DNA from: Anadara kagoshimensis
Taxonomy: Eukaryota > Mollusca > Bivalvia > Arcoida > Arcidae
Assembly (NCBI GenBank): GCA_021292105.1
Contig: CM037874.1
Span: 59,498,539 to 59,562,538, forward strand
Length of the DNA stretch: 64,000 nucleotides
Direction of reading: 5' to 3'
Shown here: positions 1 to 12,496 of the stretch, piece by piece
Layout of the letters: every line of letters starts with the position of its first letter
How positions within the stretch are numbered: position 1 is the first letter of the stretch
Made by a program: the position numbers and the translations under genes
Notes under the pieces: model-generated
The model's input: only the letters and a program-made list of their open reading frames with translations
Databases searched by the model: none
What the model was told of the DNA's origin: nothing

Positions 1-647
1 GTACATCAATGTTTAAAGTCACTCGATTTATCTAACATTAGACTAGTTTTTCTACGAAATACAAGTTTTATCAAACACGCATGATACAGAAACTGTGGTG
101 ATCTTGTATCACCACACTGTGGTGATGCAACATTGGCGGTAAAGTGCACGTGCACGTTCTCATTGTGACGTCATTAGGGAGAATGTAGAACAAATGTCAT
201 AACACAGTTCAGTGGTTTTCTGTGGTAAAATGTGATTTTTTCACATTAAGTATGTTTTTTTTTATTTTAAATAACCTAATTGGAAATGTTAGATAAAAAT
301 ATTATATACAGAGTGTGTATATAATATGTATTTATCAATAGGCATAGGACTGGATACAGAGTTGAATGTTGTGTGATTGGCAACACCACCACGTTTTTCA
401 AACCATCGCGTTTGCATCAAAACCGTTTGTTTTAACAGGTTTTTGCTTTTAAAAGTGTATTAAGTTTATCATGATGGATTGTCCGAGGAGCAGGTAACAG
501 TATCAGTGAGTGAGATCTGTCTTAGTTTTATCAGGTGAGTGAGGTTAATCACCCTAGGCTAATTCAATTAAATCTTTATTTAGATAATAAGACAATGATG
601 AACTGTCATAATAAGTTACCTATTGCACACAGCGTTCGGGGCAATTC
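1..647. other. AT-rich noncoding DNA
   Basis: No coding frame or transposon is recognisable here. The visible structure is short: an 8-bp stem hairpin at 95-115 (GTGGTGAT, 5-nt loop, ATCACCAC), a perfect 12-bp palindrome GTGCACGTGCAC at 144-155 that contains an E-box core CACGTG, and a full CRE-type TGACGTCA at 166-173. No gene start was found downstream, so any regulatory role is unproven. Confidence 0.6.
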
Positions 648-721
648 GTCAACTCGTCCATTTTACAGCTGATTTGTCAACTCGTCCATTTTACAGCTGA
701 TTTGTCAACTCGTCCATTTCA
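648..721. repeat. 28-bp tandem repeat, 2.7 copies
   Basis: Two full copies and one partial copy of a 28-bp unit that starts GTCAACTCGTCCATTTTACA. The first two copies are identical and the third changes near its end. No function is apparent. Confidence 0.9.
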
Positions 722-2664
722 CGGATCAGGTACCACCAATTACAGGAATGTGTGGAATGAACCAATAGTATATAAATACTAGTATAGCGAGCTTGTAATG
801 TAACATATAGGTAAAACAACTCACAACGGAAATCTTTATTCCAGTTAGCCAGGTGGTCAATATAAAACATTTGGTACAGTAGATGTGTCATTCGCTATTC
901 ATCATTGATCATGTACATGGTTGCTGCTCTGAGGGCTATGTTTTGCCTCTTTTAGAGGACATTGTTTGTATCCCACTCAGAACATATTGTTTTTCCGAAT
1001 GTTGGGTTTTTTTAGAGAACAACAATTTTGTCACCATCACTGTGGCTGATGACCACCTTGACTGGTAACATGGCTTTACTCCCTTCCTCTCAAATACAAA
1101 GAACATTGTGAGCTGAAAAAATCGAGTAGATAAAGCGTTTACAGGATTATGGCCTTAAATTATATCAAAAGTAATTGATATCCCCGCGTTCGTCCCATAA
1201 AGTATATCAATAGTAAAGGACAACGACCGAAGAAATATGTGTGTATAAAGCTATGGCTGTGATCATAATCATCAAACCGCAACATAAAACAACATGTCAT
1301 GGATTTTTATCTGTTTTGATTTTATGTTTTGCCTTAGTTTTGTTTAAAAAGAAAATAAAAGAAAAGTATATTAGCAATGAGCTTAGTTGGACGTGCTACA
1401 AAATATGAAAAATTTTATCGTCTCCAGTTGTATTGGAGATGTTAATTCAGTCAGTCACGAGGAAGTCTTTAATGTAGCACAAATTATTCTTTAAAACAAT
1501 TGACTAGACACCCCTGGCTGCAGTGCAGTTTAAGCAATATTTGAAAGGATTATACAATGGATAATAGGTCTTGAATGTTTTCTGAACAATGCCGTATAAT
1601 AAACTGCTTGCAAATCAGAAAAAAATGAAAAAAGAGTAACATTAACTTCCAAATCAAATTTTAAGGATAAAAAACAAAACAGCTAGCTAAAACATAACTC
1701 AGACATCTAAAAACGTTATAATGTTGTACATGTATATTGTTTTGGTCGAACAAGAAAATTAAGAAGCTAAACAGTTTCGTTAAGTCAAAATAGACTTAAT
1801 GAGCCACCTAACTTTTTCTTTAAAATTAGTGAGTATAATAGTTTAAACATTCTTGTTTCTCACACAGGCTTTACTGACTTTATGAAGTAATTATTGTATA
1901 CACGTACAAGGTCAACATCATGTATTTGTTAAACTCTGCCAAACCATACACCTTATCGTCTAAAATGAAGTCATTTCTGTAGATGTTCTGAGTTATGTGT
2001 GATAAACTTTTCAATCGTTTATCAAAAGGAAATTCATAATCTTGTGAAAACCATTGATGTGCATTCGTCAAATGTGTGACTCATTTTTAATTTTATTCAA
2101 AAATTTAAAATTTCAAAATTTTGACACCACCCAGATACGCCATGCTTCAATTGAACTCACAAACAACCTACCAAAGATCAGTTAAGATGTTGTCTTTTCA
2201 CTCTCAATATGTACAAGGACATGTACGCGATACGCCCTTCCGACTAATAAAATATATATTAGTTCTTTAATGTTTAATTTTTATTCAAATATAATAGTTT
2301 TCACACATGACGAATTTATATTTAACCCATGTCAAAAATAATTGTAACTCCTACCAACAACAAAAACAAAAAATCACAACACGTTTAAGATAACAACAAT
2401 AATCAACAAAAGCAACCAGCACTTAAACATTGAACGTTGAGATATTGTAGCTACCGTAGCTATTCCAATACAAGCAAGAAATATACAATGACATTGGTGA
2501 CGCCAGTATCAGTTTTTCAGTGGAACACGGGAGCATATAATATACAATATTATATAAGTAAACTGACAATATAATATACAAATATATCAGTTCTCTTTTA
2601 CTATGTAAATGATAATTTAATAAGAAAACTCCATATAAAATTCTTAAAATACGCGTTACTTATA
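722..2664. other. Noncoding DNA with one dispersed repeat
   Basis: Only very short open frames occur and none resembles a known protein. The part at about 1425-1545 is similar to about 24645-24760: both contain TTGGAGATGTT near the left end and ACTAGACACCCCT about 90 bases later. This suggests two old copies of one unclassified dispersed repeat. The rest is AT-rich with nothing recognisable. Confidence 0.5.
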
Positions 2665-2832
2665 TGCAGTTTAAAGTTTAATACCAAGCTAACGAATTAG
2701 TACAGAAACTGTGGCTCATTTCGTTCCCGCGTTACCTACCGGCACTAGTATCATAAGCAGCCATAACAACCGAGTTTTGATTACGTTTTGTTAGCTCAGT
2801 GAATAAGTGTTAAACGTTCGACAAGTCATGAC
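2665..2832. mobile_element. Diverged TIR element, CAGTACAG family
   Basis: The left edge has AAAGTTTAATACCAAGCTAA. The right edge, reverse complemented, has CGAACGTTTAACACTTATTC followed by TGAGCTAAC. Both match the ends of the better copies at 31258, 31659, 38307 and 49249. About 168 bp long with no coding capacity. The outermost bases are too decayed to show a target duplication. This is the oldest-looking copy and boundaries are approximate. Confidence 0.55.
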
Positions 2833-4573
2833 TGTTCCTTGGTCATATGTTTCACATCAGGGTTCAGAGCCCAGTTTCACACTCAATTTAACGAAGATTT
2901 CCCTAGCAAATTTTGACAATCATTTATATTATCTTAATATTTTTGCAAATCTAGAATACAGGTCAGGTTACGTGAGCTTCAAAATAACAAATAAAAGTCC
3001 TAACTATTTTGAAAATTAGAAAAAGACAGGTAAAACACATATTGGGATCAAATATTATAAACCCCTTATTTTGCAGCAATAAATGTCCATTGGTACTGCA
3101 TTATCGTACTGTACTATTCATCTACAGCACTTGGTTCGTATATACATACAATAAACCTAAACATTCCGCTGCTAAATGTATTTTGTTAAGTTTTTGAAAG
3201 GACTTTATGACAGAACAGGACATTTTTCACAAAGTTACTAGCATAGATGGATAACAATTAAATAATATAACATATGGTATTCGGGCTGTTAAGATGACAT
3301 AAATTGTTGTTATGCAAATGACTTTTGTAAAAACCTTATAATAAATGAAAATGCAAATTATGTGTCAAAAATAACATTATATTTCGTTTTTCTGACGAGT
3401 GGAAATTTATGTTGTAAGTTGTATTAAGAAACAAAAATATTTTATCAGACTTTCTATATGATATTTATATATTTGATAAAATAAAGATAAATTATTTCTC
3501 CTTTTTTGTTCTACGTCGCGTTGCCAATTACATGTTCTTTTTACTACAAATTGATGTGTTCATCTCTATACCTAGTCTATCGATAAGGATTACTAAACAT
3601 GTTTTAATTTTTCAATACTGGACGGCCGTTTTCGGAATAACATTTATCATCATTAGTGCTCGGAACAGAATTGCGAAAACCCAAACACTCCCAAGATGTT
3701 AAAATGAGAAACAAAGTGGGACTAAATATAAAACGCATCCCAGCAAACTCACCCCAAGAAAACATCCTAAACGATTAAGCATATAGCAACAAAACCCGCG
3801 GTTGTAGTTTTCGATTTTTTTGCTTTGTCTCAAAGTTTGTTTTTGGTTAAACAAATAAGTGAAAAAAAATAAATAAATAAATAAATAAATATTATCGCGC
3901 AGTACATTGTTACGTGTTGTTTACTTGAATGTCATTCACCGTTAATGATACAGAACACGTCATACGTGTGACGTCACTTAGTTTGGCTGTTCCATTGACT
4001 GGATATACGATTGTAGTAAGTTGCAGTGGCAGTATTTTCTCAAGCAATGTAAAATTTGAAATATTGCATTTTTTAAAATATCTCTCACATTGGACTTATA
4101 AAAGTTGCTAGTTGTGATGGAGTGGTTATTTAGTGACTCGCAATCGGACTTCGTGGGTTTATTTTTGATGATATTGGTTGACAACTCACAAAGCATATCC
4201 AATTCCAATACATTCAAATCAAAATGTATGGGTGTACAAATGTTTAAATATTTCAACAGATTTACTTTTAAAAAAAACTACCTGTGTATCAATGTTGAAT
4301 AAATAATTCGAACTGGTTTACAATAAACAGTGAATTATGACACTCAGCAAATACAACACGTTTAACTTTCTTACACAATCAATAATATCATAACTAATAG
4401 GCATTTTATCATTAAAATCAGTTTCTAAAATCCATTATATATCGTATTGCAACTGGTCTTCATACAAAACACTGATTTAACACACTGGGTTGCATTTGCT
4501 AGAGGGTGACCTGCATTCAGTCATGAAAATATGTGCACGTATATAAAATGGTTTTGACCATCCCTGGTCGACC

Positions 4574-4575
<2 letters not shown>
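2833..4575. other. AT-rich noncoding DNA
   Basis: No gene recognised. Contains an (AAAT)n run at about 3868-3889 and a full CRE palindrome TGACGTCA at 3969-3976. Several open frames of 60-92 codons overlap on both strands, but they have no family resemblance and look random. Confidence 0.5.

Positions 4576-4625
<50 letters not shown>
4576..4625. repeat. (GA)n microsatellite
   Basis: About 25 uninterrupted GA dinucleotides. The Arg-Glu repeat that can be read through it is a translation of the microsatellite, not a protein. Confidence 0.97.
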
Positions 4626-4629
<4 letters not shown>

Positions 4630-4855
4630 GTTTGTTATCAAATGTAATAACTTTAAAACCGACTAATCCACTTGAAGCCGGTGTTCAGGAAGGTTTAGCT
4701 AGCTCCATCCGCAACGTATGCTATCAAAATTGAACATACTCTGAATAATGTTCGGGTCAAAATTTTAAAAAGAATTATAATATAGAAAATTCTTAATGTT
4801 TTCGAACTTAATTAGGCGTTGCTATACAGCACCTACATGTGGGTTAGGATTCCAC

Positions 4856-7800
4856 TGAGACAGATCATATAGTGTAAGAAAGTATGTCCGTTAGCTTGTC
4901 GAAACCCGGCGTTTGTTTCCAGTTTATAGACAGACCGTAGTGTAAGAAAGTATGTCCGTTAGCTTGTCGAAACCCGGCGTTTGTTTCAAGTTTATAGACA
5001 GACCGTAGTGTAAGAAAGTATGTCCGTTAGCTTGTCGAAACCCGGCGTTTGTTTCCAGTTTATAGACAGACCGTAGTGTAAGAAAGTATGTCCGTTAGCT
5101 TGTCTAAACCCGGTGTTTGTTTCCAGTTTTCAGACAGACCGTAGTGTAAGAAAGTATGTCGGTAGCTTGCCGAAACCCGGCGTTTGTTTCCAGTTTTCAG
5201 ACAGACCGTAGTGTAAGAAAGTATGTCCGTTAGCTTGTCTAAACCCGGCGTTTGTTTCCAGTTTTCAGACAGACCGTAGTGTAAGAAAGTATGTCCGTTA
5301 GCTTGTCGAAACCCGGCGTTTGTTTCCAGTTTATAGACAGACCGTAGTGTAAGAAAGTATGTCGGTAAGCTTGCCGAAACCCCCGTTTGTTTCCAGTTTT
5401 CAGACAGACCGTAGTGTAAGAAAGTATGTCGGTAAGCTTGTCTAAACCCGGTGTTTGTTTCCAGTTTTCAGACAGACCGTAGTGTAAGAAAGTATGTCGG
5501 TAAGCTTGTCTAAACCCGGTGTTTGTTTCCAGTTTTCAGACAGACCGTAGTGTAAGAAAGTATGTCGGTAAGCTTGTCTAAACCCGGTGTTTGTTTCCAG
5601 TTTTCAGACAGACCGTAGTGTAAGAAAGTATGTCGGTAAGCTTGCCGAAACCCGCCGTTTGTTTCCAGTTTTCAGACAGACCGTAGTGTAAGAAAGTATG
5701 TCGGTAAGCTTGTCTAAACCCGGTGTTTGTTTCCAGTTTTCAGACAGACCGTAGTGTGAGAAAGTATGTCCGTTAGCTTGTCTAAACCCGGTGTTTGTTT
5801 CCAGTTTTGAGACAGACCGTAGTGTAAGAAAGTATGTCGGTAAGCTTGCCGAAACCCGGCGTTTGTTTCCAGTTTTCAGACAGACCGTAGTGTAAGAAAG
5901 TATGTCCGTTAGCTTGTCTAAACCCGGCGTTTGTTTCCAGTTTTCAGACAGACCGTAGTGTAAGAAAGTATGTCCGTTAGCTTGTCGAAACCCGGCGTTT
6001 GTTTCCAGTTTATAGACAGACCGTAGTGTAAGAAAGTATGTCGGTAAGCTTGCCGAAACCCGCCGTTTGTTTCCAGTTTTCAGACAGACCGTAGTGTAAG
6101 AAAGTATGTCGGTAAGCTTGTCTAAACCCGGTGTTTGTTTCCAGTTTTCAGACAGACCGTAGTGTAAGAAAGTATGTCCGTTAGCTTGTCGAAACCCGGT
6201 GTTTGTTTCCAGTTTTCAGACAGACCGTAGTGTAAGAAAGTATGTCCGTTAGCTTGTCTAAACCCGGTGTTTGTTTCCAGTTTTCAGACAGACCGTAGTG
6301 TAAGAAAGTATGTCCGTTAGCTTGTCGAAACCCGGTGTTTGTTTCCAGTTTTCAGACAGACCGTAGTGTAAGAAAGTATGTCCGTTAGCTTGTCTAAACC
6401 CGGTGTTTGTTTCCAGTTTTCAGACAGACCGTAGTGTAAGAAAGTATGTCCGTTAGCTTGTCGAAACCCGGCGTTTGTTTCCAGTTTATAGACAGACCGT
6501 AGTGTAAGAAAGTATGTCGGTAAGCTTGTCGAAACCCGGCGTTTGTTTCCAGTTTATAGACAGACCGTAGTGTCAGAAAGTATGTCCGTTAGCTTGTCTA
6601 AACCCGGTTTGTTTCCAGTTTTCAGACAGACCGTAGTGTAAGAAAGTATGTCCGTTAGCTTGTCTAAACCCGGCGTTTGTTTCCAGTTTTCAGACAGATC
6701 ATATAGTGTAAGAAAGTATGTCGGTAAGCTTGTCGAAACCCGCCGTTTGTTTCCAGTTTTCAGACAGACCGTAGTGTAAGAAAGTATGTCCGTTAGCTTG
6801 TCTAAACCCGGCGTTTGTTTCCAGTTTTCAGACAGACCGTAGTGTAAGAAAGTATGTCCGTTAGCTTGTCTAAACCCGGCGTTTGTTTCCAGTTTTCAGA
6901 CAGATCATATAGTGTAAGAAAGTATGTCGGTAAGCTTGTCGAAACCCGCCGTTTGTTTCCAGTTTTCAGACAGACCGTAGTGTAAGAAAGTATGTCCGTT
7001 AGCTTGTCTAAACCCGGCGTTTGTTTCCAGTTTTCAGACAGACCGTAGTGTAAGAAAGTATGTCGGTAAGCTTGCCGAAACCCGCCGTTTGTTTCAGTTT
7101 TCAGACAGACCGTAGTGTAAGAAAGTATGTCCGTTAGCTTGTCTAAACCCGGCGTTTGTTTCCAGTTTTCAGACAGACCGTAGTGTAAGAAAGTATGTCC
7201 GTTAGCTTGTCTAAACCCGGCGTTTGTTTCCAGTTTTCAGACAGACCGTAGTGTAAGAAAGTATGTCGGTAAGCTTGCCGAAACCCGCCGTTTGTTTCCA
7301 GTTTATAGACAGACCGTAGTGTAAGAAAGTATGTCCGTTAGCTTGTCTAAACCCGGTGTTTGTTTCCAGTTTATAGACAGACCGTAGTGTAAAAAAGTAT
7401 GTCCGTTAGCTTGACGAAACCCGGCGTTTGTTTCCAGTTTTCAGACAGACCGTAGTGTAAGAAAGTATGTCCGTTAGCTTGCCGAAACCCGGCGTTTGTT
7501 TCCAGTTTTCAGACAGACCGTAGTGTAAGAAAGTATGTCCGTTAGCTTGTCTAAACCCGGTGTTTGTTTCCAGTTTTCAGACAGATCATATAGTGTAAGA
7601 AAGTATGTCGGTAAGCTTGTCAAAACCCGCCGTTTGTTTCCAGTTTTCAGACAGACCGTAGTGTAAGAAAGTATGTCCGTTAGCTTGTCTAAACCCGGCG
7701 TTTGTTTCCAGTTTTCAGACAGACCGTAGTGTAAGAAAGTATGTCGGTAAGCTTGCCGAAACCCGCCGTTTGTTTCCAGTTTTCAGACAGACCGTAGTGT

Positions 7801-10800
7801 AAGAAAGTATGTCCGTTAGCTTGTCTAAACCCGGCGTTTGTTTCCAGTTTTCAGACAGACCGTAGTGTAAGAAAGTATGTCCGTTAGCTTGTCTAAACCC
7901 GGCGTTTGTTTCCAGTTTTCAGACAGACCGTAGTGTAAGAAAGTATGTCGGTAAGCTTGCCGAAACCCGCCGTTTGTTTCCAGTTTATAGACAGACCGTA
8001 GTGTAAGAAAGTATGTCCGTTAGCTTGTCTAAACCCGGTGTTTGTTTCCAGTTTATAGACAGACCGTAGTGTAAAAAAGTATGTCCGTTAGCTTGACGAA
8101 ACCCGGCGTTTGTTTCCAGTTTTCAGACAGACCGTAGTGTAAGAAAGTATGTCCGTTAGCTTGCCGAAACCCGGCGTTTGTTTCCAGTTTTCAGACAGAC
8201 CGTAGTGTAAGAAAGTATGTCCGTTAGCTTGACGAAACCCGGCGTTTGTTTCCAGTTTTCAGACAGACCGTAGTGTAAGAAAGTATGTCCGTTAGCTTGA
8301 CGAAACCCGGCGTTTGTTTCCAGTTTTCAGACAGACCGTAGTGTAAGAAAGTATGTCGGTAAGCTTGCCGAAACCCGGCGTTTGTTTCCAGTTTATAGAC
8401 AGACCGTAGTGTAAAAAGTATGTCCGTTAGCTTGTCTAAACCCGGTGTTTGTTTCCAGTTTTCAGACAGACCGTAGTGTAAGAAAGTATGTCCGTTAGCT
8501 TGTCGAAACCCGGCGTTTGTTTCCAGTTTTCAGACAGATCATATAGTGTAAGAAAGTATGTCGGTAAGCTTGCCGAAACCCGGCGTTTGTTTCCAGTTTA
8601 TAGACAGACCGTAGTGTAAGAAAGTATGTCCGTTAGCTTGACGAAACCCGGCGTTTGTTTCCAGTTTTCAGACAGACCGTAGTGTAAGAAAGTATGTCCG
8701 TTAGCTTGCCGAAACCCGGCGTTTGTTTCCAGTTTTCAGACAGACCGTAGTGTAAGAAAGTATGTCCGTTAGCTTGACGAAACCCGGCGTTTGTTTCCAG
8801 TTTTCAGACAGACCGTAGTGTAAGAAAGTATGTCCGTTAGCTTGACGAAACTCGGCGTTTGTTTCCAGTTTTCAGACAGACCATAGTGTAAGAAAGTATG
8901 TCGGTAAGCTTGCCGAAACCCGGCGTTTGTTTCCAGTTTATAGACAGACCGTAGTGTAAAAAAGTATGTCCGTTAGCTTGTCTAAACCCGGTGTTTGTTT
9001 CCAGTTTTCAGACAGACCGTAGTGTAAGAAAGTATGTCCGTTAGCTTGTCGAAACCCGGCGTTTGTTTCCAGTTTTGAGACAGATTATATAGTGTAAGAA
9101 AGTATGTCGGTAAGCTTGCCGAAACCCGGCGTTTGTTTCCAGTTTATAGACAGACCGTAGTGTCAGAAAGTATGTCCGTTAGCTTGTCTAAACCCGGTGT
9201 TTGTTTCCAGTTTTCAGACAGACCGTAGTGTAAGAAAGTATGTCCGTTAGCTTGTCTAAACCCGGCGTTTGTTTCCAGTTTTCAGACAGATCATATAGTG
9301 TAAGAAAGTATGTCGGTAAGCTTGTCGAAACCCGCCGTTTGTTTCCAGTTTTCAGACAGACCGTAGTGTAAGAAAGTATGTCCGTTAGCTTGTCTAAACC
9401 CGGCGTTTGTTTCCAGTTTTCAGACAGACCGTAGTGTAAGAAAGTATGTCCGTTAGCTTGTCTAAACCCGGCGTTTGTTTCCAGTTTTCAGACAGATCAT
9501 ATAGTGTAAGAAAGTATGTCGGTAAGCTTGTCGAAACCCGCCGTTTGTTTCCAGTTTTCAGACAGACCGTAGTGTAAGAAAGTATGTCCGTTAGCTTGTC
9601 TAAACCCGGCGTTTGTTTCCAGTTTTCAGACAGACCGTAGTGTAAGAAAGTATGTCGGTAAGCTTGCCGAAACCCGCCGTTTGTTTCCAGTTTTCAGACA
9701 GACCGTAGTGTAAGAAAGTATGTCCGTTAGCTTGTCTAAACCCGGCGTTTGTTTCCAGTTTTCAGACAGACCGTAGTGTAAGAAAGTATGTCCGTTAGCT
9801 TGTCTAAACCCGGCGTTTGTTTCCAGTTTTCAGACAGACCGTAGTGTAAGAAAGTATGTCGGTAAGCTTGCCGAAACCCGCCGTTTGTTTCCAGTTTATA
9901 GACAGACCGTAGTGTAAGAAAGTATGTCCGTTAGCTTGTCTAAACCCGGTGTTTGTTTCCAGTTTATAGACAGACCGTAGTGTAAAAAGTATGTCCGTTA
10001 GCTTGACGAAACCCGGCGTTTGTTTCCAGTTTTCAGACAGACCGTAGTGTAAGAAAGTATGTCCGTTAGCTTGCCGAAACCCGGCGTTTGTTTCCAGTTT
10101 TCAGACAGACCGTAGTGTAAGAAAGTATGTCCGTTAGCTTGTCTAAACCCGGTGTTTGTTTCCAGTTTTCAGACAGATCATATAGTGTAAGAAAGTATGT
10201 CGGTAAGCTTGTCAAAACCCGCCGTTTGTTTCCAGTTTTCAGACAGACCGTAGTGTAAGAAAGTATGTCCGTTAGCTTGTCTAAACCCGGCGTTTGTTTC
10301 CAGTTTTCAGACAGACCGTAGTGTAAGAAAGTATGTCGGTAAGCTTGCCGAAACCCGCCGTTTGTTTCCAGTTTTCAGACAGACCGTAGTGTAAGAAAGT
10401 ATGTCCGTTAGCTTGTCTAAACCCGGCGTTTGTTTCCAGTTTTCAGACAGACCGTAGTGTAAGAAAGTATGTCCGTTAGCTTGTCTAAACCCGGCGTTTG
10501 TTTCCAGTTTTCAGACAGACCGTAGTGTAAGAAGTATGTCGGTAAGCTTGCCGAAACCCGCCGTTTGTTTCCAGTTTATAGACAGACCGTAGTGTAAGAA
10601 AGTATGTCCGTTAGCTTGTCTAAACCCGGTGTTTGTTTCCAGTTTATAGACAGACCGTAGTGTAAAAAAGTATGTCCGTTAGCTTGACGAAACCCGGCGT
10701 TTGTTTCCAGTTTTCAGACAGACCGTAGTGTAAGAAAGTATGTCCGTTAGCTTGCCGAAACCCGGCGTTTGTTTCCAGTTTTCAGACAGACCGTAGTGTA

Positions 10801-12205
10801 AGAAAGTATGTCCGTTAGCTTGACGAAACCCGGCGTTTGTTTTCCAGTTTTCAGACAGACGTAGTGTAAGAAAGTATGTCCGTTAGCTTGACGAAACCGG
10901 CGTTTGTTTCCAGTTTTCAGACAGACCGTAGTGTAAGAAAGTATGTCGGTAAGCTTGCCGAAACCCGGCGTTTGTTTCCAGTTTATAGACAGACCGTAGT
11001 GTAAAAAAGTATGTCCGTTAGCTTGTCTAAACCCGGTGTTTGTTTCCAGTTTTCAGACAGACCGTAGTGTAAGAAAGTATGTCCGTTAGCTTGTCGAAAC
11101 CCGGCGTTTGTTTCCAGTTTTCAGACAGATCATATAGTGTAAGAAAGTATGTCGGTAAGCTTGCCGAAACCCGGCGTTTGTTTCCAGTTTATAGACAGAC
11201 CGTAGTGTAAGAAAGTATGTCCGTTAGCTTGACGAAACCCGGCGTTTGTTTCCAGTTTTCAGACAGACCGTAGTGTAAGAAAGTATGTCCGTTAGCTTGC
11301 CGAAACCCGGCGTTTGTTTCCAGTTTTCAGACAGACCGTAGTGTAAGAAAGTATGTCCGTTAGCTTGACGAAACCCGGCGTTTGTTTCCAGTTTCAGACA
11401 GACCGTAGTGTAAGAAAGTATGTCCGTTAGCTTGACGAAACTCGGCGTTTGTTTCCAGTTTCAGACAGACCATAGTGTAAGAAAGTATGTCGGTAAGCTT
11501 GCCGAAACCCGGCGTTTTTTCCAATAGACAGACCGTAGTGTTAAAAAAGTATGTCCGTTAGCTTGTCTAAACCCGGTGTTTGTTTCCAGTTTTCAGACAG
11601 ACCGTAGTGTAAGAAAGTATGTCCGTTAGCTTGTCGAAACCGGCGTTTGTTTCCAGTTTTGAGACAGATTATATAGTGTAAGAAAGTATGTCGGTAAGCT
11701 GCCGAAACCCGGCGTTTGTTTCCAGTTTATAGACAGACCGTAGTGTAAGAAAGTATGTCCGTTAGCTTGCCGAAACCCGCCGTTTGTTTCAGTTTTCAGA
11801 CAGACCGTAGTGTAGAAAGTATGTCCGTTAGCTTGCCGAAACCCGGCGCTTGTTTCCAGTTTTCAGACAGACCGTAGTGTAAGAAAGTATGTCCGTTAGC
11901 TTGTCGAAACCCGGCGTTTGTTTCCAGTTTTCAGACAGACCGTAGTGTAAGAAAGTATGTCCGTTAGCTTGCCGAAACCGGCGTTTGTTTCCAGTTTTCA
12001 GACAGACCGTAGTGTAAGAAAGTATGTCCGTTAGCTTGCCGAAACCCGGCGTTTGTTTCCAGTTTTCAGACAGACCGTAGTGTAAGAAAGTATGTCCGTT
12101 AGCTTGCCGAAACCCGGTGTTTGTTTCCAGTTTTCAGACAGATCATATAGTGTAAGAAAGAATGTCGGTTAGCTTGTCGAAACCCGGCGTTTGTTTCCAG
12201 TTTCA
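4856..12205. repeat. 68-bp satellite array, about 108 monomers
   Basis: Head-to-tail monomers that can be phased at AGTGTAAGAAAGTATGTC; starts at 4871, 4939 and 5007 show the 68-bp period. Two main monomer types alternate irregularly: one with CCGTTAGCTTGTC, the other with CGGTAAGCTTGCC (which holds a HindIII site). A 70-bp variant carries CAGATCATATAGTG in place of CAGACCGTAGTG. No open frame crosses the array. Monomers differ by a few substitutions, so the array is fairly young or homogenised. The left edge is a variant ending in GACAGATCATAT and the right edge breaks at CAGTTTCACCC. Confidence 0.97.
6560..11740. repeat. Higher-order repeat: two tandem 2.59-kb blocks of the 68-bp satellite
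   Basis: Rare monomer variants recur at a fixed offset of 2584-2593 bases: TGTCAGAAAG at 6571 and 9161; CAGACAGATC at 6691 and 9283, 6897 and 9489, 7578 and 10170, 8531 and 11122; GAGACAGATT at 9077 and 11661. Small changes in offset are explained by visible single-base indels. The blocks are about 6.56-9.15 and 9.15-11.74 kb, each about 38 monomers. A weaker sub-period of about 687 bases (ten monomers) is seen between 7387 and 8074. Confidence 0.9.
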
Positions 12206-12496
12206 CCCACCATCCAAGAAATCATTGCCTGTATAGGTTTGGCTGGGTATATAAAACATTTTGGTTTGGGTGTAAAATACCATTTCTACACCCTGTCATA
12301 TACCTTTTTGGAATGTATTATATGATAAAATTCAACAAATGGTATATAACAACCCCACCCAAACCCACGCCACCCCGCCCCACCCTACTTTACTTCATTA
12401 CTTCAACCTGATCACTCTTGTGGTAGACAACACTATATAGTATTTAACTACTGATTTTAAATTGAAAATTAAATTTTACTTGAACAACGACATCAA
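12206..12496. other. Spacer between two satellite arrays
   Basis: Non-satellite sequence. It includes a short inverted arrangement: GGGTATATAAAACATTTT near 12245 and, toward 12346, AAATGGTATATAACAACCCC. Together with an internal GTATTATATGATAAA this resembles the element at 23669-23782, so it may be a decayed TIR element. No coding sequence. Confidence 0.4.
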
